Positions 1-9,958 of a stretch of 64,000 nucleotides of DNA are shown here, piece after piece. The stretch comes from JAPUME01 sp964605715. GTDB taxonomy: Bacteria > Acidobacteriota > Terriglobia > UBA7540 > JAPUME01. The number at the start of each line of letters is the position of its first letter. Position 1 is the first letter of the stretch. Location of the stretch: NCBI GenBank assembly GCA_964605715.1, contig CAZSDV010000002.1, forward strand, positions 3,431 to 67,430, read 5' to 3'. Made by a program: the position numbers and the translations under genes. Below the pieces are notes generated by a model. It was not told the DNA's origin, made no database searches, and saw nothing but the letters and a program-made list of their open reading frames with translations.

Positions 1-549
1 TATCAGGATTGCCGGCGCACAGGGGCGTGCCCGAGGGGAAACCCCAAAAAACTCCTCCCGTACGGGACTGCCCGTAAGGACGGCTTTACTCCCAAAGTAA
101 CGCCTTGCACTCTCAAAGCTGATAGCTGCTCTTGTTATCCACATCGTTAGCAACCGGTTGGTCAAACCGGGAACCGAATTTGGTTCGATTAATAGAGTGG
201 GAATCCCGCGCAGTGCAGCCACTAGAACTAGGGGGCCAGCAGAATAGCCTCCTGTTCCCACAACAACCTGAGGGCGAAATTTCTTCAGAAGTATAGATGC
301 CTCAATCAAACTTCGAGGAAGCATTAAAAGATGGCCAAGCATCCGAGCTGGACTAATACCTTTTAGCGGCGCCGCGCGGATCGTCTGCAAATTAAATCCC
401 GCTGCGGGTACCGTCCGTGCTTCCAGGCCCCGATTAGTGCCAACAAAAAGAATATTACTGGACGCGTCCCGTCGACGGAGCTCCTTTGCTACCGCCAAGG
501 CGGGAAATAAATGGCCACCCGTTCCGCCTCCGGAAAAAATCACTCTCAT
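1..549 (-). CDS. murG: UDP-GlcNAc transferase MurG, 5' part only (runs off the left edge)
   Basis: The 183 codons present encode the N-terminal domain of MurG, which adds GlcNAc to lipid I to make lipid II on the inner face of the cytoplasmic membrane. The ATG at 549 is followed by the glycine-rich GGGTGGH loop at residues 7-13 and by FPALAVAKEL, both hallmarks of the family. Further on, VVGTGGYSAGP and the EPNSVPGLTNR stretch match the lipid-binding and inter-domain part. The reading frame is open to base 1, so the C-terminal UDP-GlcNAc-binding half lies outside the window. An AAGGAG sequence precedes the start at a rather long spacing. The upstream neighbour is a TetR gene and not ftsW or murD, so the usual dcw order is interrupted here. 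Confidence 0.93.
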   Translation of the reverse strand, partial: MRVIFSGGGTGGHLFPALAVAKELRRRDASSNILFVGTNRGLEARTVPAAGFNLQTIRAAPLKGISPARMLGHLLMLPRSLIEASILLKKFRPQVVVGTGGYSAGPLVLVAALRGIPTLLIEPNSVPGLTNRLLTMWITRAAISFESARRYFGSKAVLTGSPVREEFFGVSPRARPCAPAILI

Positions 550-852
550 TTAATCGCCCCGCTCCTTGATTACAACCCTAGTGTCCTGTGAAACTATGAG
601 CTCAAAAAGGAAATCTAGAATATTAGGCAACTCCCCATAGCCTGCGATAGCTTTGCTCTCTACCGTCCAACAGCACTGCCAGGAAACGTAAATGAGTGCT
701 CACTAATTGGCCGGAGTACTCTAGACAAGAATTCACAACTTCGTCCCGAGTGGCATGGATTTGCACCGAATAGCAGGGTCCCGAAGACCAGTTCCCTTAC
801 TGCACCTCTGGCGGTCCAAAACGTTCCTGAAGAAAGGACACGGAGGCGGGCA
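550..852. other. Intergenic region between murG and the TetR gene; no gene recognised
   Basis: About 300 bases between the murG start and the end of the TetR gene. The open frames here are short, have no recognisable motif and partly overlap the TetR gene. The murG ribosome binding site and presumably its promoter are inside. No riboswitch or RNA gene was recognised. Confidence 0.5.
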
Positions 853-1479
853 TTAAGGTGTAGATTGCGTGATGGGAGCTGGGTTGCGCAAACCACCAAG
901 AAAGATCTGGGTGAAAGCACATGCAAGTTCTTCCTCTTTGATCGGCCCGTTGGGGTCGTACCACTGGTAAAGCCAATTAATCATCCCAAGGAGCGCGTAC
1001 GCAGCCAACCGAGGAGAAACCATCGGGCCGCTTTCACCTTTCTGAACTTCAAACACTAAACCTTCTAAATACTCTATATAAGCACGTTTGCGAGCATTGA
1101 TCTTTTTCCTTAAAGGTCCACGTACCGTACGATTCTCGTGCAGGACAACGGTTGTTTCCAGATCCCGGGTGTGGACGATTAAATGGATGTGTCCAGCGAT
1201 GGTCTGTTTTAATTTCTCCATTGGGTCCTCGATTTGGGCCACACGACTCAGGACAGCTTCGTCAAGAATATCCATTCCGTAATTCATGATCTCAAAAAGC
1301 AGCTGTTCCTTACTTCCCACATAATGATAGAGCCCTGCCTTGGTCAGTCCTACAGCATTAGCAACTTCCTGCATGGAAGCACCCTCAAAACTTTTCTCAC
1401 AAAATATTCGTGCTGCCCGCTGGTAAATTTCGCGCCGCTTTCGTTCTGCTTCTCCGGTCACTTTATGCCTCTCCGACAT
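853..1479 (-). CDS. TetR/AcrR-family transcriptional regulator
   Basis: A 208-residue protein with an N-terminal TetR helix-turn-helix (about residues 13-59; the segment ASMQEVANAVGLTKAGLYHY contains the recognition helix) and an all-helical ligand-binding C-terminal domain. The length is typical. The C-terminal part resembles the KstR2/FadR-like TetR subgroup that often senses acyl-CoA esters, but no ligand can be named from sequence. It stands alone between murG and argJ with no adjacent transporter or oxidoreductase, so the target is unknown; autoregulation through the 1480-1710 region is possible. The DNA-binding domain call is firm, the physiological role is open. Confidence 0.9.
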   Translation of the reverse strand: MSERHKVTGEAERKRREIYQRAARIFCEKSFEGASMQEVANAVGLTKAGLYHYVGSKEQLLFEIMNYGMDILDEAVLSRVAQIEDPMEKLKQTIAGHIHLIVHTRDLETTVVLHENRTVRGPLRKKINARKRAYIEYLEGLVFEVQKGESGPMVSPRLAAYALLGMINWLYQWYDPNGPIKEEELACAFTQIFLGGLRNPAPITQSTP

Positions 1480-1710
1480 TCACCTTAGTCTTTGCTCTTC
1501 TTGTGTCAAGAAAAAAGACAAGTTAATGGAACTTCTGGTGGAATAATGTCCATGCCTCCCTGTGGATAAAGAAGGGACTGTAAAAAATCATTAGGTTCTC
1601 TGCCCTCTAAAAAACCCTAACTACATCTTCACTTGGAACCGAAATTCACCTTCCAATTCCAAAAAAACCGCATGACATTGAATCACTTAGCTAAAATTCC
1701 TCGGTACCCT

Positions 1711-2931
1711 CTACGTCCGATACAATGCATTAATCCTGATGTAATCCTCAGTTAGATCACAGGTCCAAAAGCACGTCCTGGCCTTTCCTTGATGAAGATC
1801 AACGGTAACAGAAACTTTCTTTTGTTTCATTCGCTTCTGCGCTTCCGCTTCCTTAAAGGTAACTCTCCGACCTCTGCGGCACAGGGTTAACCCACCGACG
1901 CGAATCTCCACTAGGTCAGGATCAATCTCCGCTCCAGAGTATCCGGCAGCACAGAGAATGCGGCCCCAGTTAGGATCACCACCGGCGAAAGCAGTTTTAA
2001 CAAGTGCAGAATTAGCAATGGCACGGGCTACCTGGTCAGCTTCATGAACCTTACGTGCCCCACGAACTTCAATCTCAATAAACCTCTTTGCACCTTCCCC
2101 ATCAGCCACAATTTTTCGCGCAAGCACCGAGCAGATCTGCTTGAACCCCTCTAGTACATCAGTGTAGTACCGGGAATCCCGACGAATCACCGGAAGCCCG
2201 GAAGCACCATTCGCAAGCACGGCCACGGTGTCGTTAGTCGAAATATCACCGTCCACCGTAATGCGGTTGAATGAATCCCTGATAGCCTCTCGGAGTATCA
2301 CCTTGAGTGTTCGAGGTTCAATCGCAAGGTCGGTCGTGATGTAACAAAGCATTGTGGCCATGTGCGGGTGAATCATCCCAGCGCCCTTAGCAACTCCAGC
2401 AATGTGGGTGGGCTTTCCTCCAAATGAAGTTCTAAGCACGGCGGACTTAGGAACAGTATCAGTAGTCATAATGGCGGTTTCCACATCACCAGCCACTTTC
2501 GAAAGGTTTCTCTTTAAGATGGGTAGGGAATTAAGAATGAGTTTTGGATCCAGCGGAACACCAATAACTCCAGTGGAAGAAACTAATACCTCTTGCACTG
2601 GAACACCCATTAATTTTCCTACTGCCTCAGCCGTTTTACGCGAGGTGCGAAGCCCTGCTGGGCCATTTGAAACATTCCCATTGCCCGAGTTCACAATGAT
2701 GGCGCGCAACCGCCCACGGCTACGACGGAGATGCTCACGTCCCAATACAACGGGAGCTCCGACCACCCGATTAGTGGTAAAAGCAGCTGCTGCCACAGTT
2801 CCAGATACTTCAGAAAAAATCAAAGCAAGGTCAAGTGCATTAAGTCCGTGTTTTATTCCAGCAGAGGTTGCAGCTGCACAAAAACCCGCTGGGGTGGCAA
2901 TATTCCCATGGATTAACTTCCATCTTTGCAT
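1711..2931 (-). CDS. argJ: Bifunctional ornithine acetyltransferase / N-acetylglutamate synthase ArgJ
   Basis: ArgJ transfers acetyl from N-acetylornithine to glutamate, and in bifunctional forms also uses acetyl-CoA, recycling the acetyl group in arginine synthesis. The 406-residue length is typical. The self-cleavage motif KGAGMIHPHMATML is present, with the scissile Ala192-Thr193 bond; Thr193 becomes the N-terminal nucleophile of the beta chain. The oxyanion-hole SSTGVIG motif is at about 118-124 and the C-terminal DPNWGRI segment is intact. The usual NSGNANA is here NSGNGNV, a conservative departure. A strong GAGGAG ribosome site precedes the ATG. No other arg gene is adjacent. Whether it is mono- or bifunctional cannot be decided from sequence. 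Confidence 0.95.
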   Translation of the reverse strand: MQRWKLIHGNIATPAGFCAAATSAGIKHGLNALDLALIFSEVSGTVAAAAFTTNRVVGAPVVLGREHLRRSRGRLRAIIVNSGNGNVSNGPAGLRTSRKTAEAVGKLMGVPVQEVLVSSTGVIGVPLDPKLILNSLPILKRNLSKVAGDVETAIMTTDTVPKSAVLRTSFGGKPTHIAGVAKGAGMIHPHMATMLCYITTDLAIEPRTLKVILREAIRDSFNRITVDGDISTNDTVAVLANGASGLPVIRRDSRYYTDVLEGFKQICSVLARKIVADGEGAKRFIEIEVRGARKVHEADQVARAIANSALVKTAFAGGDPNWGRILCAAGYSGAEIDPDLVEIRVGGLTLCRRGRRVTFKEAEAQKRMKQKKVSVTVDLHQGKARTCFWTCDLTEDYIRINALYRT

Positions 2932-3099
2932 CGACCACTCCTCAAGAAAGATACTACCTAGGGTACTCAGTGTAGCAAGTTTTCCTCTTTTGAACGAGTC
3001 TTCGCCGCTTTAATAGACGAGCAGTTATCCAGGGGGTTGAAATCAGTATAAATGTTAAAATGAATATTAAGCTCACATACAAGAAAAGGTTTAACCCGT

Positions 3100-3309
3100 C
3101 TGACCATATGAAAGGAATATCTTACTGAATTAATGCAGCAGGTTTCTGAATAATACTCACGAGGGGCAACACTTGAGGAAACTCTACATAACGTAGATCT
3201 CTCCCACTTCCAGACAAAGATCCCAGGCTTCCAAGATGGAGTCACTGGAAACATTGAGAAGGCGTACCAGGTGATCTCTTTTGATAACTGAGAAGGTCGC
3301 GGCTAGCAT
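3100..3309 (-). pseudogene. Possible decayed biotin-synthase-like radical SAM remnant
   Basis: The 395-base gap between argJ and the GNAT gene has no intact gene but shows degraded coding-like sequence. A 41-residue frame from the ATG at 3309 to the stop at 3184-3186 contains IKRDHLVRLLNVSSDSILEA, which resembles the N-terminus of BioB-type proteins (a 'thr-Asp-Glu-x-LxxLL' helix followed by an Asp-Ser-Ile-Leu helix). Directly after it, in another frame, the translation around 3125-3170 reads YSETCCINSVRYS, reminiscent of the BioB cluster motif CxEDCxxCxQSxRY with bases lost. The frame break and loss of the CxxxCxxC spacing argue for a pseudogene. This is my alignment by eye and could be coincidence; nothing else is seen in 2932-3326. 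Confidence 0.33.
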
Positions 3310-3326
3310 GACTTAGGAAACCCTAC

Positions 3327-4319
3327 TCATTTAACTCCATCCCAAGCAAAGGCACCAAAGCGCTGACGAGTATAAAACCCTAACCTTTTGTAGAAATGAA
3401 CGGCATCTGAATTTTCATCTGTCACGGTAAGGGAAACCTGTCGGATACCACGCTTATATAATCTCTCAAAACAGGAATGAAGCAGTGCCGTCCCAATTCC
3501 CCGTCCTTGGAACTCCGGTAAGATACAAATCTGAGGGATGTGACCACTAGAAGCCCCGACTGAGGTTACAAGTGCAGCTCCACAACAGACACCGGTCGGT
3601 ACATGAACAGCCAGAATGGAATCTTTGGGTTCAAAAATTCCACAACCCTGATGTTGAGTTACGTTTTCGACCACTTGAAATGCTCCTTGGTGAGAGCGGT
3701 ACTGAAGATTAATGTCACTATCAACGTGACCCTTATAAGATTCATAAATTAGAGCAGCAACCACACCTTCTTCTCTCTCTCCCCAATCTTCAAGCTCAAC
3801 ATCTTTGTTCAATAAAATGGGCCAAGAGGACGACAAACGGAGATCGTAGATCATGAATTGTCGCCCGAAGGCCCGGAAATCTTTGAGCTTAAAACCCACG
3901 ATAATATCTTCCAAATGGAATTGGGGGAACTGTGCCTCTATACGGTCAATTCCTGGAGTTGCCTGCAGGGTTTCTATTAAGTGGCGAAGTAAGAGCCGTG
4001 CGCATTCAGCACGGTCCGTGCGAGGACTGGCAAATACATTGCAGATAACACCCTTAGGACCTTCGCAAATAAAAAAGCCGTAACCGAGTGGAACCGAATC
4101 TCTGAGGAGCACATAACCAGTTAATCTTTGTGTATCGAGACAGCTACCGATAAAAGTGGATGTCTGGCTGAAGTCCCACTGAAGCTCTTTTTTCCAAGAC
4201 CGCCTCTCTTCCTCAAAGAGGTCCTTAAGCTGGCGTGAAGTGAACTGTCGAAGATCAACCACTCGCCAGGCAGAAACTGGGCTTCCAGCAGTCATTGCAG
4301 ATTCGCTGAAACTGGCCAC
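3327..4319 (-). CDS. GNAT-family N-acetyltransferase with two GNAT-like halves
   Basis: A 330-residue protein. The C-terminal half is a clear GNAT domain: the acetyl-CoA pyrophosphate-binding loop appears as PEFQGRGIGTALL (about residues 268-280), followed by the terminal NSDAVHFYKRLGF motif typical of motif B. The N-terminal half (about 20-160) has the length and strand pattern of a second, degenerate GNAT domain, with its own YGFFICEGPKGVICN strand pair. Tandem GNATs are common, with one half often non-catalytic. The substrate is unknown. The ATG at 4319 is used; an internal Met at residue 8 is an equally simple start. The gene is divergent from moaA across a 363-base gap. Confidence 0.85.
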   Translation of the reverse strand: MASFSESAMTAGSPVSAWRVVDLRQFTSRQLKDLFEEERRSWKKELQWDFSQTSTFIGSCLDTQRLTGYVLLRDSVPLGYGFFICEGPKGVICNVFASPRTDRAECARLLLRHLIETLQATPGIDRIEAQFPQFHLEDIIVGFKLKDFRAFGRQFMIYDLRLSSSWPILLNKDVELEDWGEREEGVVAALIYESYKGHVDSDINLQYRSHQGAFQVVENVTQHQGCGIFEPKDSILAVHVPTGVCCGAALVTSVGASSGHIPQICILPEFQGRGIGTALLHSCFERLYKRGIRQVSLTVTDENSDAVHFYKRLGFYTRQRFGAFAWDGVK

Positions 4320-4682
4320 AGATTACTCTCCTAGAGCCCCATTCTTTTTCATTGCACACTACCCCAAAACAAGGCTGCTCTCACCTGGAAAGGATACCAG
4401 AGGAAGATTAGCAGGAAACTATAATTCCTTCCCATATGGATCCTTTTTCTGCCTCAGGGATTGTCTTGCCTAAGACTTTGAATCGGGCTATTCTGAGAGT
4501 ATTGTCCGAGGCTTAATTTACTGAGGCCATCTAAGGGAAAGATTCAGCACTGCGAGTTAAAAGATGCTGCAAAAACATCGCGCCTCACATTTTCAGAAAG
4601 GATCGTTTCCCTCCTCCGGGCGGAGGTGGTTTTTGGGTTTGACTTGGCTGCATATTTGAAAACCTGAAGTGTTAGCTCTCCT
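4320..4682. other. Divergent intergenic region between the GNAT gene and moaA
   Basis: This 363-base stretch separates two divergently transcribed genes and should hold both promoters. No protein is recognisable. Its one clear structural feature is a short GC hairpin at 4613-4626 (CCTCC, loop GGGC, GGAGG) followed by TGGTTTTTGGG, lying about 55 bases ahead of the moaA start. It could be an attenuator-type terminator or part of a longer leader. The known molybdenum-cofactor riboswitch pattern was not convincingly found. Confidence 0.4.
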
Positions 4683-5696
4683 ATGTTGCATGATAAATAT
4701 ACCCGCGACCTCAATGATCTACGGATATCTGTCACGGACCGGTGCAATTTTCGCTGCACGTACTGCATGCCGCTCGAATCCTACCGTTGGATAGAACGTC
4801 GAGAGGTTCTTTGCTACGAAGAAATCCTTCGGCTGGCAAGGCTGTTTATTGATGTGGGAGTAAATAGGATCCGGCTCACTGGAGGCGAACCACTTCTACG
4901 GAAAGATCTGGAGCAGCTGATTGAAAAACTTTCTGCTCTGGACGGCCTCAAAGACTTATGTCTGACCACAAACGGTGCCTTGCTTACTGAAAAAGCGTCG
5001 GCCCTCAAGTCGGCCGGACTCGGACGAATCAATGTTAGCCTAGACACGCTTGACACTAATAAGTTCAAAAAGATCACTCAAAAAGGAGATCTAGGGCGTG
5101 TTCTCGAAGGCTTAGATGCCGCCAAACACTGTCGGTTCTCGATGATCAAGATCAATACGGTCGTTGAGCGCGGCGTGAACGACGACGAGATCCTGAATCT
5201 TGTAGAATTCTCAAGGGAAAATCGCTTCCCCATCCGTTTTATAGAATTTATGGATGTCGGCAATTCGAATAACTGGAAATCCAATAAGGTGGTAACTAAA
5301 GAGGAAATACTTGATATAATTCATGCAAAATATCCTCTGCGCGAAACTGAAAGCAGTAATCCCAGTGCCCCGTCGACTGATTATGAATTCAAAGATGGTG
5401 GTGGTCGAATTGGCATCATTGCCTCAGTCAGTGAACCATTCTGTTCCACCTGCACGAGGGCACGGCTCACAGCGGACGGGAAGCTTGTAACTTGTCTATT
5501 TTCGGAAAATGGATTCAATCTGAAAAAGCTCCTGAGGATTGGAGCGAAAGATCATGAGATTCGCAGGTTTATTGAAAAGGCGTGGAAGGAGAGAAAGGAC
5601 CGTTATTCCGAAGATCGGCTCGAAGCACTACAGTCAGTGGACGGCTACCAAGCAGAGGCTCACCGAAAAATAGAAATGATCCAGCTTGGAGGCTAG
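4683..5696 (+). CDS. moaA: GTP 3',8-cyclase MoaA
   Basis: A radical SAM enzyme catalysing the first step of molybdenum cofactor synthesis, from GTP to 3',8-cyclo-7,8-dihydro-GTP. The N-terminal cluster motif CNFRCTYC gives Cys21, Cys25 and Cys28, and LTGGEPLLRKD is the SAM-binding GGE motif. The C-terminal substrate-side cluster is CSTCTRARLTADGKLVTC (Cx2Cx13C). The protein ends in Leu-Gly-Gly; this C-terminal GG tail is needed for activity in characterised MoaA. Length 337 is normal. No other moa or moe gene is adjacent, apart from a possible ThiF/MoeB-like fragment 58 kb away. A hairpin in the leader (4613-4626) may regulate it. Confidence 0.96.
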   Translation: MLHDKYTRDLNDLRISVTDRCNFRCTYCMPLESYRWIERREVLCYEEILRLARLFIDVGVNRIRLTGGEPLLRKDLEQLIEKLSALDGLKDLCLTTNGALLTEKASALKSAGLGRINVSLDTLDTNKFKKITQKGDLGRVLEGLDAAKHCRFSMIKINTVVERGVNDDEILNLVEFSRENRFPIRFIEFMDVGNSNNWKSNKVVTKEEILDIIHAKYPLRETESSNPSAPSTDYEFKDGGGRIGIIASVSEPFCSTCTRARLTADGKLVTCLFSENGFNLKKLLRIGAKDHEIRRFIEKAWKERKDRYSEDRLEALQSVDGYQAEAHRKIEMIQLGG

Positions 5697-5772
5697 ATCT
5701 TCAAAAAGCAGGACCCTACTCGGAGAAAGTTTGAAATAATAAGGATAGAGTACCCGTAGAAGGCAGGTAAAC

Positions 5773-6867
5773 ATGGGCACGATGATTGCCAACCTACTCC
5801 CCTCCGATTACGTGGAGTTGTCGGAAGAGGAACTTGATGCCAGAATTCTAGAGGCCAAGCGCGAGCTGGGCCAGCGCCTGGTCATTTTAGGTCATCATTA
5901 CCAGCGTGACGAGGTGGTTAAATTTGCAGACTTCCGCGGCGACTCGCTAAATTTGTCACGCTTGGCTGCGAAACAAGATGCGGCAGAATACATAATTTTT
6001 TGCGGTGTGCACTTTATGGCTGAAAGTGCCGACATTCTGAGTCGTAACCATCAGCAAGTCTGCTTGCCTGACCTTAATGCTGGTTGTTCGATGGCCGACA
6101 TGGCAGATCTTGATCAAGTTGAGGTTTGCTGGGAGTATCTTGCACAATTTCCAGAATTTAAGTTTATTCCTATTACCTACATAAATTGCACAGCAGCCAT
6201 TAAAGGCTTCGTTGGCAAACATGAAGGTGCAGTCTGCACTTCCTCAAATGCTCGAAAGATCTTCGAGTGGGCCCTGGCAAAAGGAGATAAAGGTCTATTC
6301 CTTCCCGATGAACACTTAGGAAGAAATACGGCCTACCAGATGGGCATCCCCCTAGAAGAAATGGTAGTCTGGGACCCTTCCAAGGAGCAAGGAGGACTGG
6401 AAGAAGACGAAATCCGAAAGGCACGTGTCATTCTGTGGAAGGGGCACTGTTCCGTTCACCAACGCTTTTTACCTGAGCATGTAGAGAATACCCGGAAACA
6501 GTATCCTGGAATTCGGGTAATTGTACATCCGGAGTGTCGTTGGGAAGTTTGCCAATTGGCAGACGAGGTAGGGTCCACTGAGTACATCCTGAAGGCAGTG
6601 AATGCAGCACCCTCCGGAAGCCGTTGGGCAGTGGGAACCGAAATTCACATGGTCAATCGACTAGCAAAAGAACATTTAGACCGTTTCGTGGTAAGTTTGG
6701 ATGATTGTGCATGCCTATGCAGCACCATGTACCGAATTTCACCTCAGCACCTCTGTTGGGTGCTTGAGAACCTTCAAGAAGGCCGTCTTGTTAATCAGGT
6801 TAGCGTGGATACAGAAACAAAACACTGGGCTCTGGCAGCTTTGAACCGTATGCTTGATATCGGCTAA
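5773..6867 (+). CDS. nadA: Quinolinate synthase NadA
   Basis: NadA condenses iminoaspartate with dihydroxyacetone phosphate to form quinolinate, the committed NAD precursor, using an oxygen-sensitive [4Fe-4S] cluster. The 364-residue form matches the Bacillus-type enzyme. ILGHHYQRDEV and the FCGVHFMAESADIL segment are family signatures. By comparison with the B. subtilis enzyme, likely cluster ligands are Cys105 (LNAGCSMAD), Cys226 (KGHCSVHQRF) and Cys316 (ACLCSTMYR), with Cys255 in HPECRWEV also conserved. The ATG at 5773 is taken; the next Met is residue 4. nadB and nadC are not in the window, so the gene is dispersed from the rest of the pathway. Confidence 0.96.
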   Translation: MGTMIANLLPSDYVELSEEELDARILEAKRELGQRLVILGHHYQRDEVVKFADFRGDSLNLSRLAAKQDAAEYIIFCGVHFMAESADILSRNHQQVCLPDLNAGCSMADMADLDQVEVCWEYLAQFPEFKFIPITYINCTAAIKGFVGKHEGAVCTSSNARKIFEWALAKGDKGLFLPDEHLGRNTAYQMGIPLEEMVVWDPSKEQGGLEEDEIRKARVILWKGHCSVHQRFLPEHVENTRKQYPGIRVIVHPECRWEVCQLADEVGSTEYILKAVNAAPSGSRWAVGTEIHMVNRLAKEHLDRFVVSLDDCACLCSTMYRISPQHLCWVLENLQEGRLVNQVSVDTETKHWALAALNRMLDIG

Positions 6868-6936
6868 CAGAATAGGGAGTTGGAAATCTGGGCCGTCCCC
6901 TTCCAACACAAAAATTGAGAGAGAATTAACCAAACT

Positions 6937-7386
6937 ATGTCTGACCACTATTTTAATCGGCTGGAAGCAGAACAGTTGCTACCTTGGTTGTCTGACTTAT
7001 TAAAGCAGGCCCGCGACCAAAAGCAAGCGGCAGACCGCATTGACGACGAGATTTCGTCAGTGTCCTCTAAGATTTTGATGACCGGAGGCATGACGCTGCC
7101 ATATCGGGAATTAGCGGACAAGAAGATTCGCAAGGATAGAATGTATGAGAAGCTTCACGGATTTGTCAAAAAAATTGAAGAAACCGGTTGCATTATTAAG
7201 AATCTGGAACAAGGCTTAGTAGACTTTCCTAGTATGCTGCGCGAGGAAGAAGTTTACCTTTGCTGGAAACTTGGGGAAGAACGCATCCTTTATTGGCATG
7301 GTAGGAGTGAAGGATTTAGAGGACGGAAGCCGCTCGATGTCAGCACAACGGGTCCGTCGCCCCCCAGCTCATCTCGACCGAATTAG
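6937..7386 (+). CDS. DUF2203 family protein
   Basis: A 149-residue soluble protein matching the DUF2203 family. An N-terminal YFNRLEAEQLLPWLSDLL segment begins a long helical region (about 1-95) with heptad character. The signature C-terminal block then follows: GLVDFPSM, EEVYLCWKLGEERILYWH and SEGFRGRKPL (about 101-132). The last 20 residues are Pro/Ser-rich and probably disordered. The function of the family is unknown; it occurs in many Gram-negative and Gram-positive bacteria. The gene sits between nadA and thiC on the same strand with spacings of about 70 bases on each side, so co-transcription with cofactor genes is possible but unproven. Confidence 0.85.
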   Translation: MSDHYFNRLEAEQLLPWLSDLLKQARDQKQAADRIDDEISSVSSKILMTGGMTLPYRELADKKIRKDRMYEKLHGFVKKIEETGCIIKNLEQGLVDFPSMLREEEVYLCWKLGEERILYWHGRSEGFRGRKPLDVSTTGPSPPSSSRPN

Positions 7387-7399
7387 CTTAGCATTATAA

Positions 7400-8854
<1,455 letters not shown>

Positions 8855-8871
8855 GGGAGCAAAAAAAGAGA

Positions 8872-9447
8872 ATGAGTTATATAGACAACCGATATGAAAA
8901 AAATTTCATGACCAGTACGGTCGACTACGTCTTCAATTGGGCGCGGAAATCAGCGCTGTGGCCGCTTACCTTTGGCCTGGCCTGCTGTGCCATCGAGATG
9001 ATCGCATCAAGTACGTCTCGCTTTGACATTGCCCGTTTCGGGGCTGAAGTCTTCCGCCCAAGCCCTCGCCAGTCAGATTTAATGATTGTAGCTGGAACCG
9101 TTACACTAAAGATGGCTCCAGTGCTCAAACGTGTGTGGCAACAGATGCCGAATCCAAAATGGTGTATCTCAATGGGAGCCTGTTCGAGCGTAGGTGGCCC
9201 ATTCAATACCTACGCAGTTTTACAAGGAGTTGATCGAATTGTCCCCACAGATGTCTACATCGTTGGCTGCCCTCCTCGACCTGAGAACCTTTTCTATGGC
9301 TTGTTGAAACTCCAAGAAAAGATTGACTCTATGTCGCTTGCTAAACAACCGACTAAAGTCCGCTTAGAGGAATCTATGGTCGAGGAATTTAAAGATCAAA
9401 TCCGTATCGGACAGGTAGGAACTCAAGAATTAGTGCACTTTGGCTAA
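8872..9447 (+). CDS. nuoB: NADH-quinone oxidoreductase subunit B (NuoB), isolated
   Basis: NuoB carries the terminal [4Fe-4S] cluster N2 of respiratory complex I, which passes electrons to quinone. All four N2 ligands are present: the tandem Cys38-Cys39 (LACCAIEM), Cys104 (MGACSSVGG) and Cys133 (VGCPPRPE). The quinone-site side [15 protein letters not shown] is intact. Length 191 is normal, with an acidic C-terminal tail. No nuoA, C or D flanks it; it lies 17 bases after thiC and 64 before a Rieske ferredoxin. NuoB homologues also occur in membrane-bound hydrogenases, but the sequence looks like true complex I. It is either a split-off copy of the real subunit or a second paralogue. Confidence 0.93.
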   Translation: MSYIDNRYEKNFMTSTVDYVFNWARKSALWPLTFGLACCAIEMIASSTSRFDIARFGAEVFRPSPRQSDLMIVAGTVTLKMAPVLKRVWQQMPNPKWCISMGACSSVGGPFNTYAVLQGVDRIVPTDVYIVGCPPRPENLFYGLLKLQEKIDSMSLAKQPTKVRLEESMVEEFKDQIRIGQVGTQELVHFG

Positions 9448-9511
9448 GTAACCCACCTCGAAACAATAAAGTTGGCCTGGGTCCTGCATCCATCACACTC
9501 TGGGAGGAACA

Positions 9512-9820
9512 ATGGCAGATCACACCAAAGCAACCAACCTGGCAGACCTCACACCCGGAAACCGCGTGGAAGTAGAAATAGAAGGTAAGGCCATTACCCT
9601 ATGTAACATCGACGGTACGGTTCATGCGCTTGATAATACATGTGCCCATGTTGGGGGTCCGCTCGGCCAAGGAGAGCTGAAAGGTGACGTGATAGTCTGT
9701 CCCTGGCACGCGTGGGAATACGATGTAAAAACGGGCGCCTGCCTAGGCCGGAGCGACATCAAGCTTGCTACCTATCCGGTTAAAATTGAAGAGGATGGCA
9801 CCATCAAGGTAGCGGTCTAG
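9512..9820 (+). CDS. Rieske-type [2Fe-2S] ferredoxin
   Basis: A 102-residue stand-alone Rieske protein. The cluster ligands are Cys44 and His46 in CAHVGGPLGQG, and Cys63 and His66 in CPWHAWEYD, spaced as in soluble Rieske ferredoxins of dioxygenase or nitrite-reductase small-subunit type. There is no signal peptide or membrane anchor, so it is cytoplasmic and not the cytochrome bc1 subunit. No oxygenase or reductase partner is adjacent; its neighbours are nuoB and mutM. A GGGAGG ribosome site precedes the ATG. It may serve as an electron carrier, but the partner cannot be named. Confidence 0.92.
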   Translation: MADHTKATNLADLTPGNRVEVEIEGKAITLCNIDGTVHALDNTCAHVGGPLGQGELKGDVIVCPWHAWEYDVKTGACLGRSDIKLATYPVKIEEDGTIKVAV

Positions 9821-9958
9821 TCGCACGCAACATGACAGGACTCTGCCCAGATAACCCTTCCTCTCGATCATTAAGCTCAGAACCTGTCTGCTTAGATTCA
9901 ACTTCAATGCTTGCAATTCAGTAATCCTCGTTCATAATTCAAGGTCTCCGACCTCTTT

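Noticed and set aside
660..926. 88-residue minus-strand frame upstream of murG
   Set aside because: It overlaps the TetR gene, has no family features and no ribosome site.
2402..3013. 203-residue plus-strand open frame antisense to argJ
   Set aside because: It mirrors argJ codons, has no recognisable domain or ribosome site, and argJ is unambiguous.
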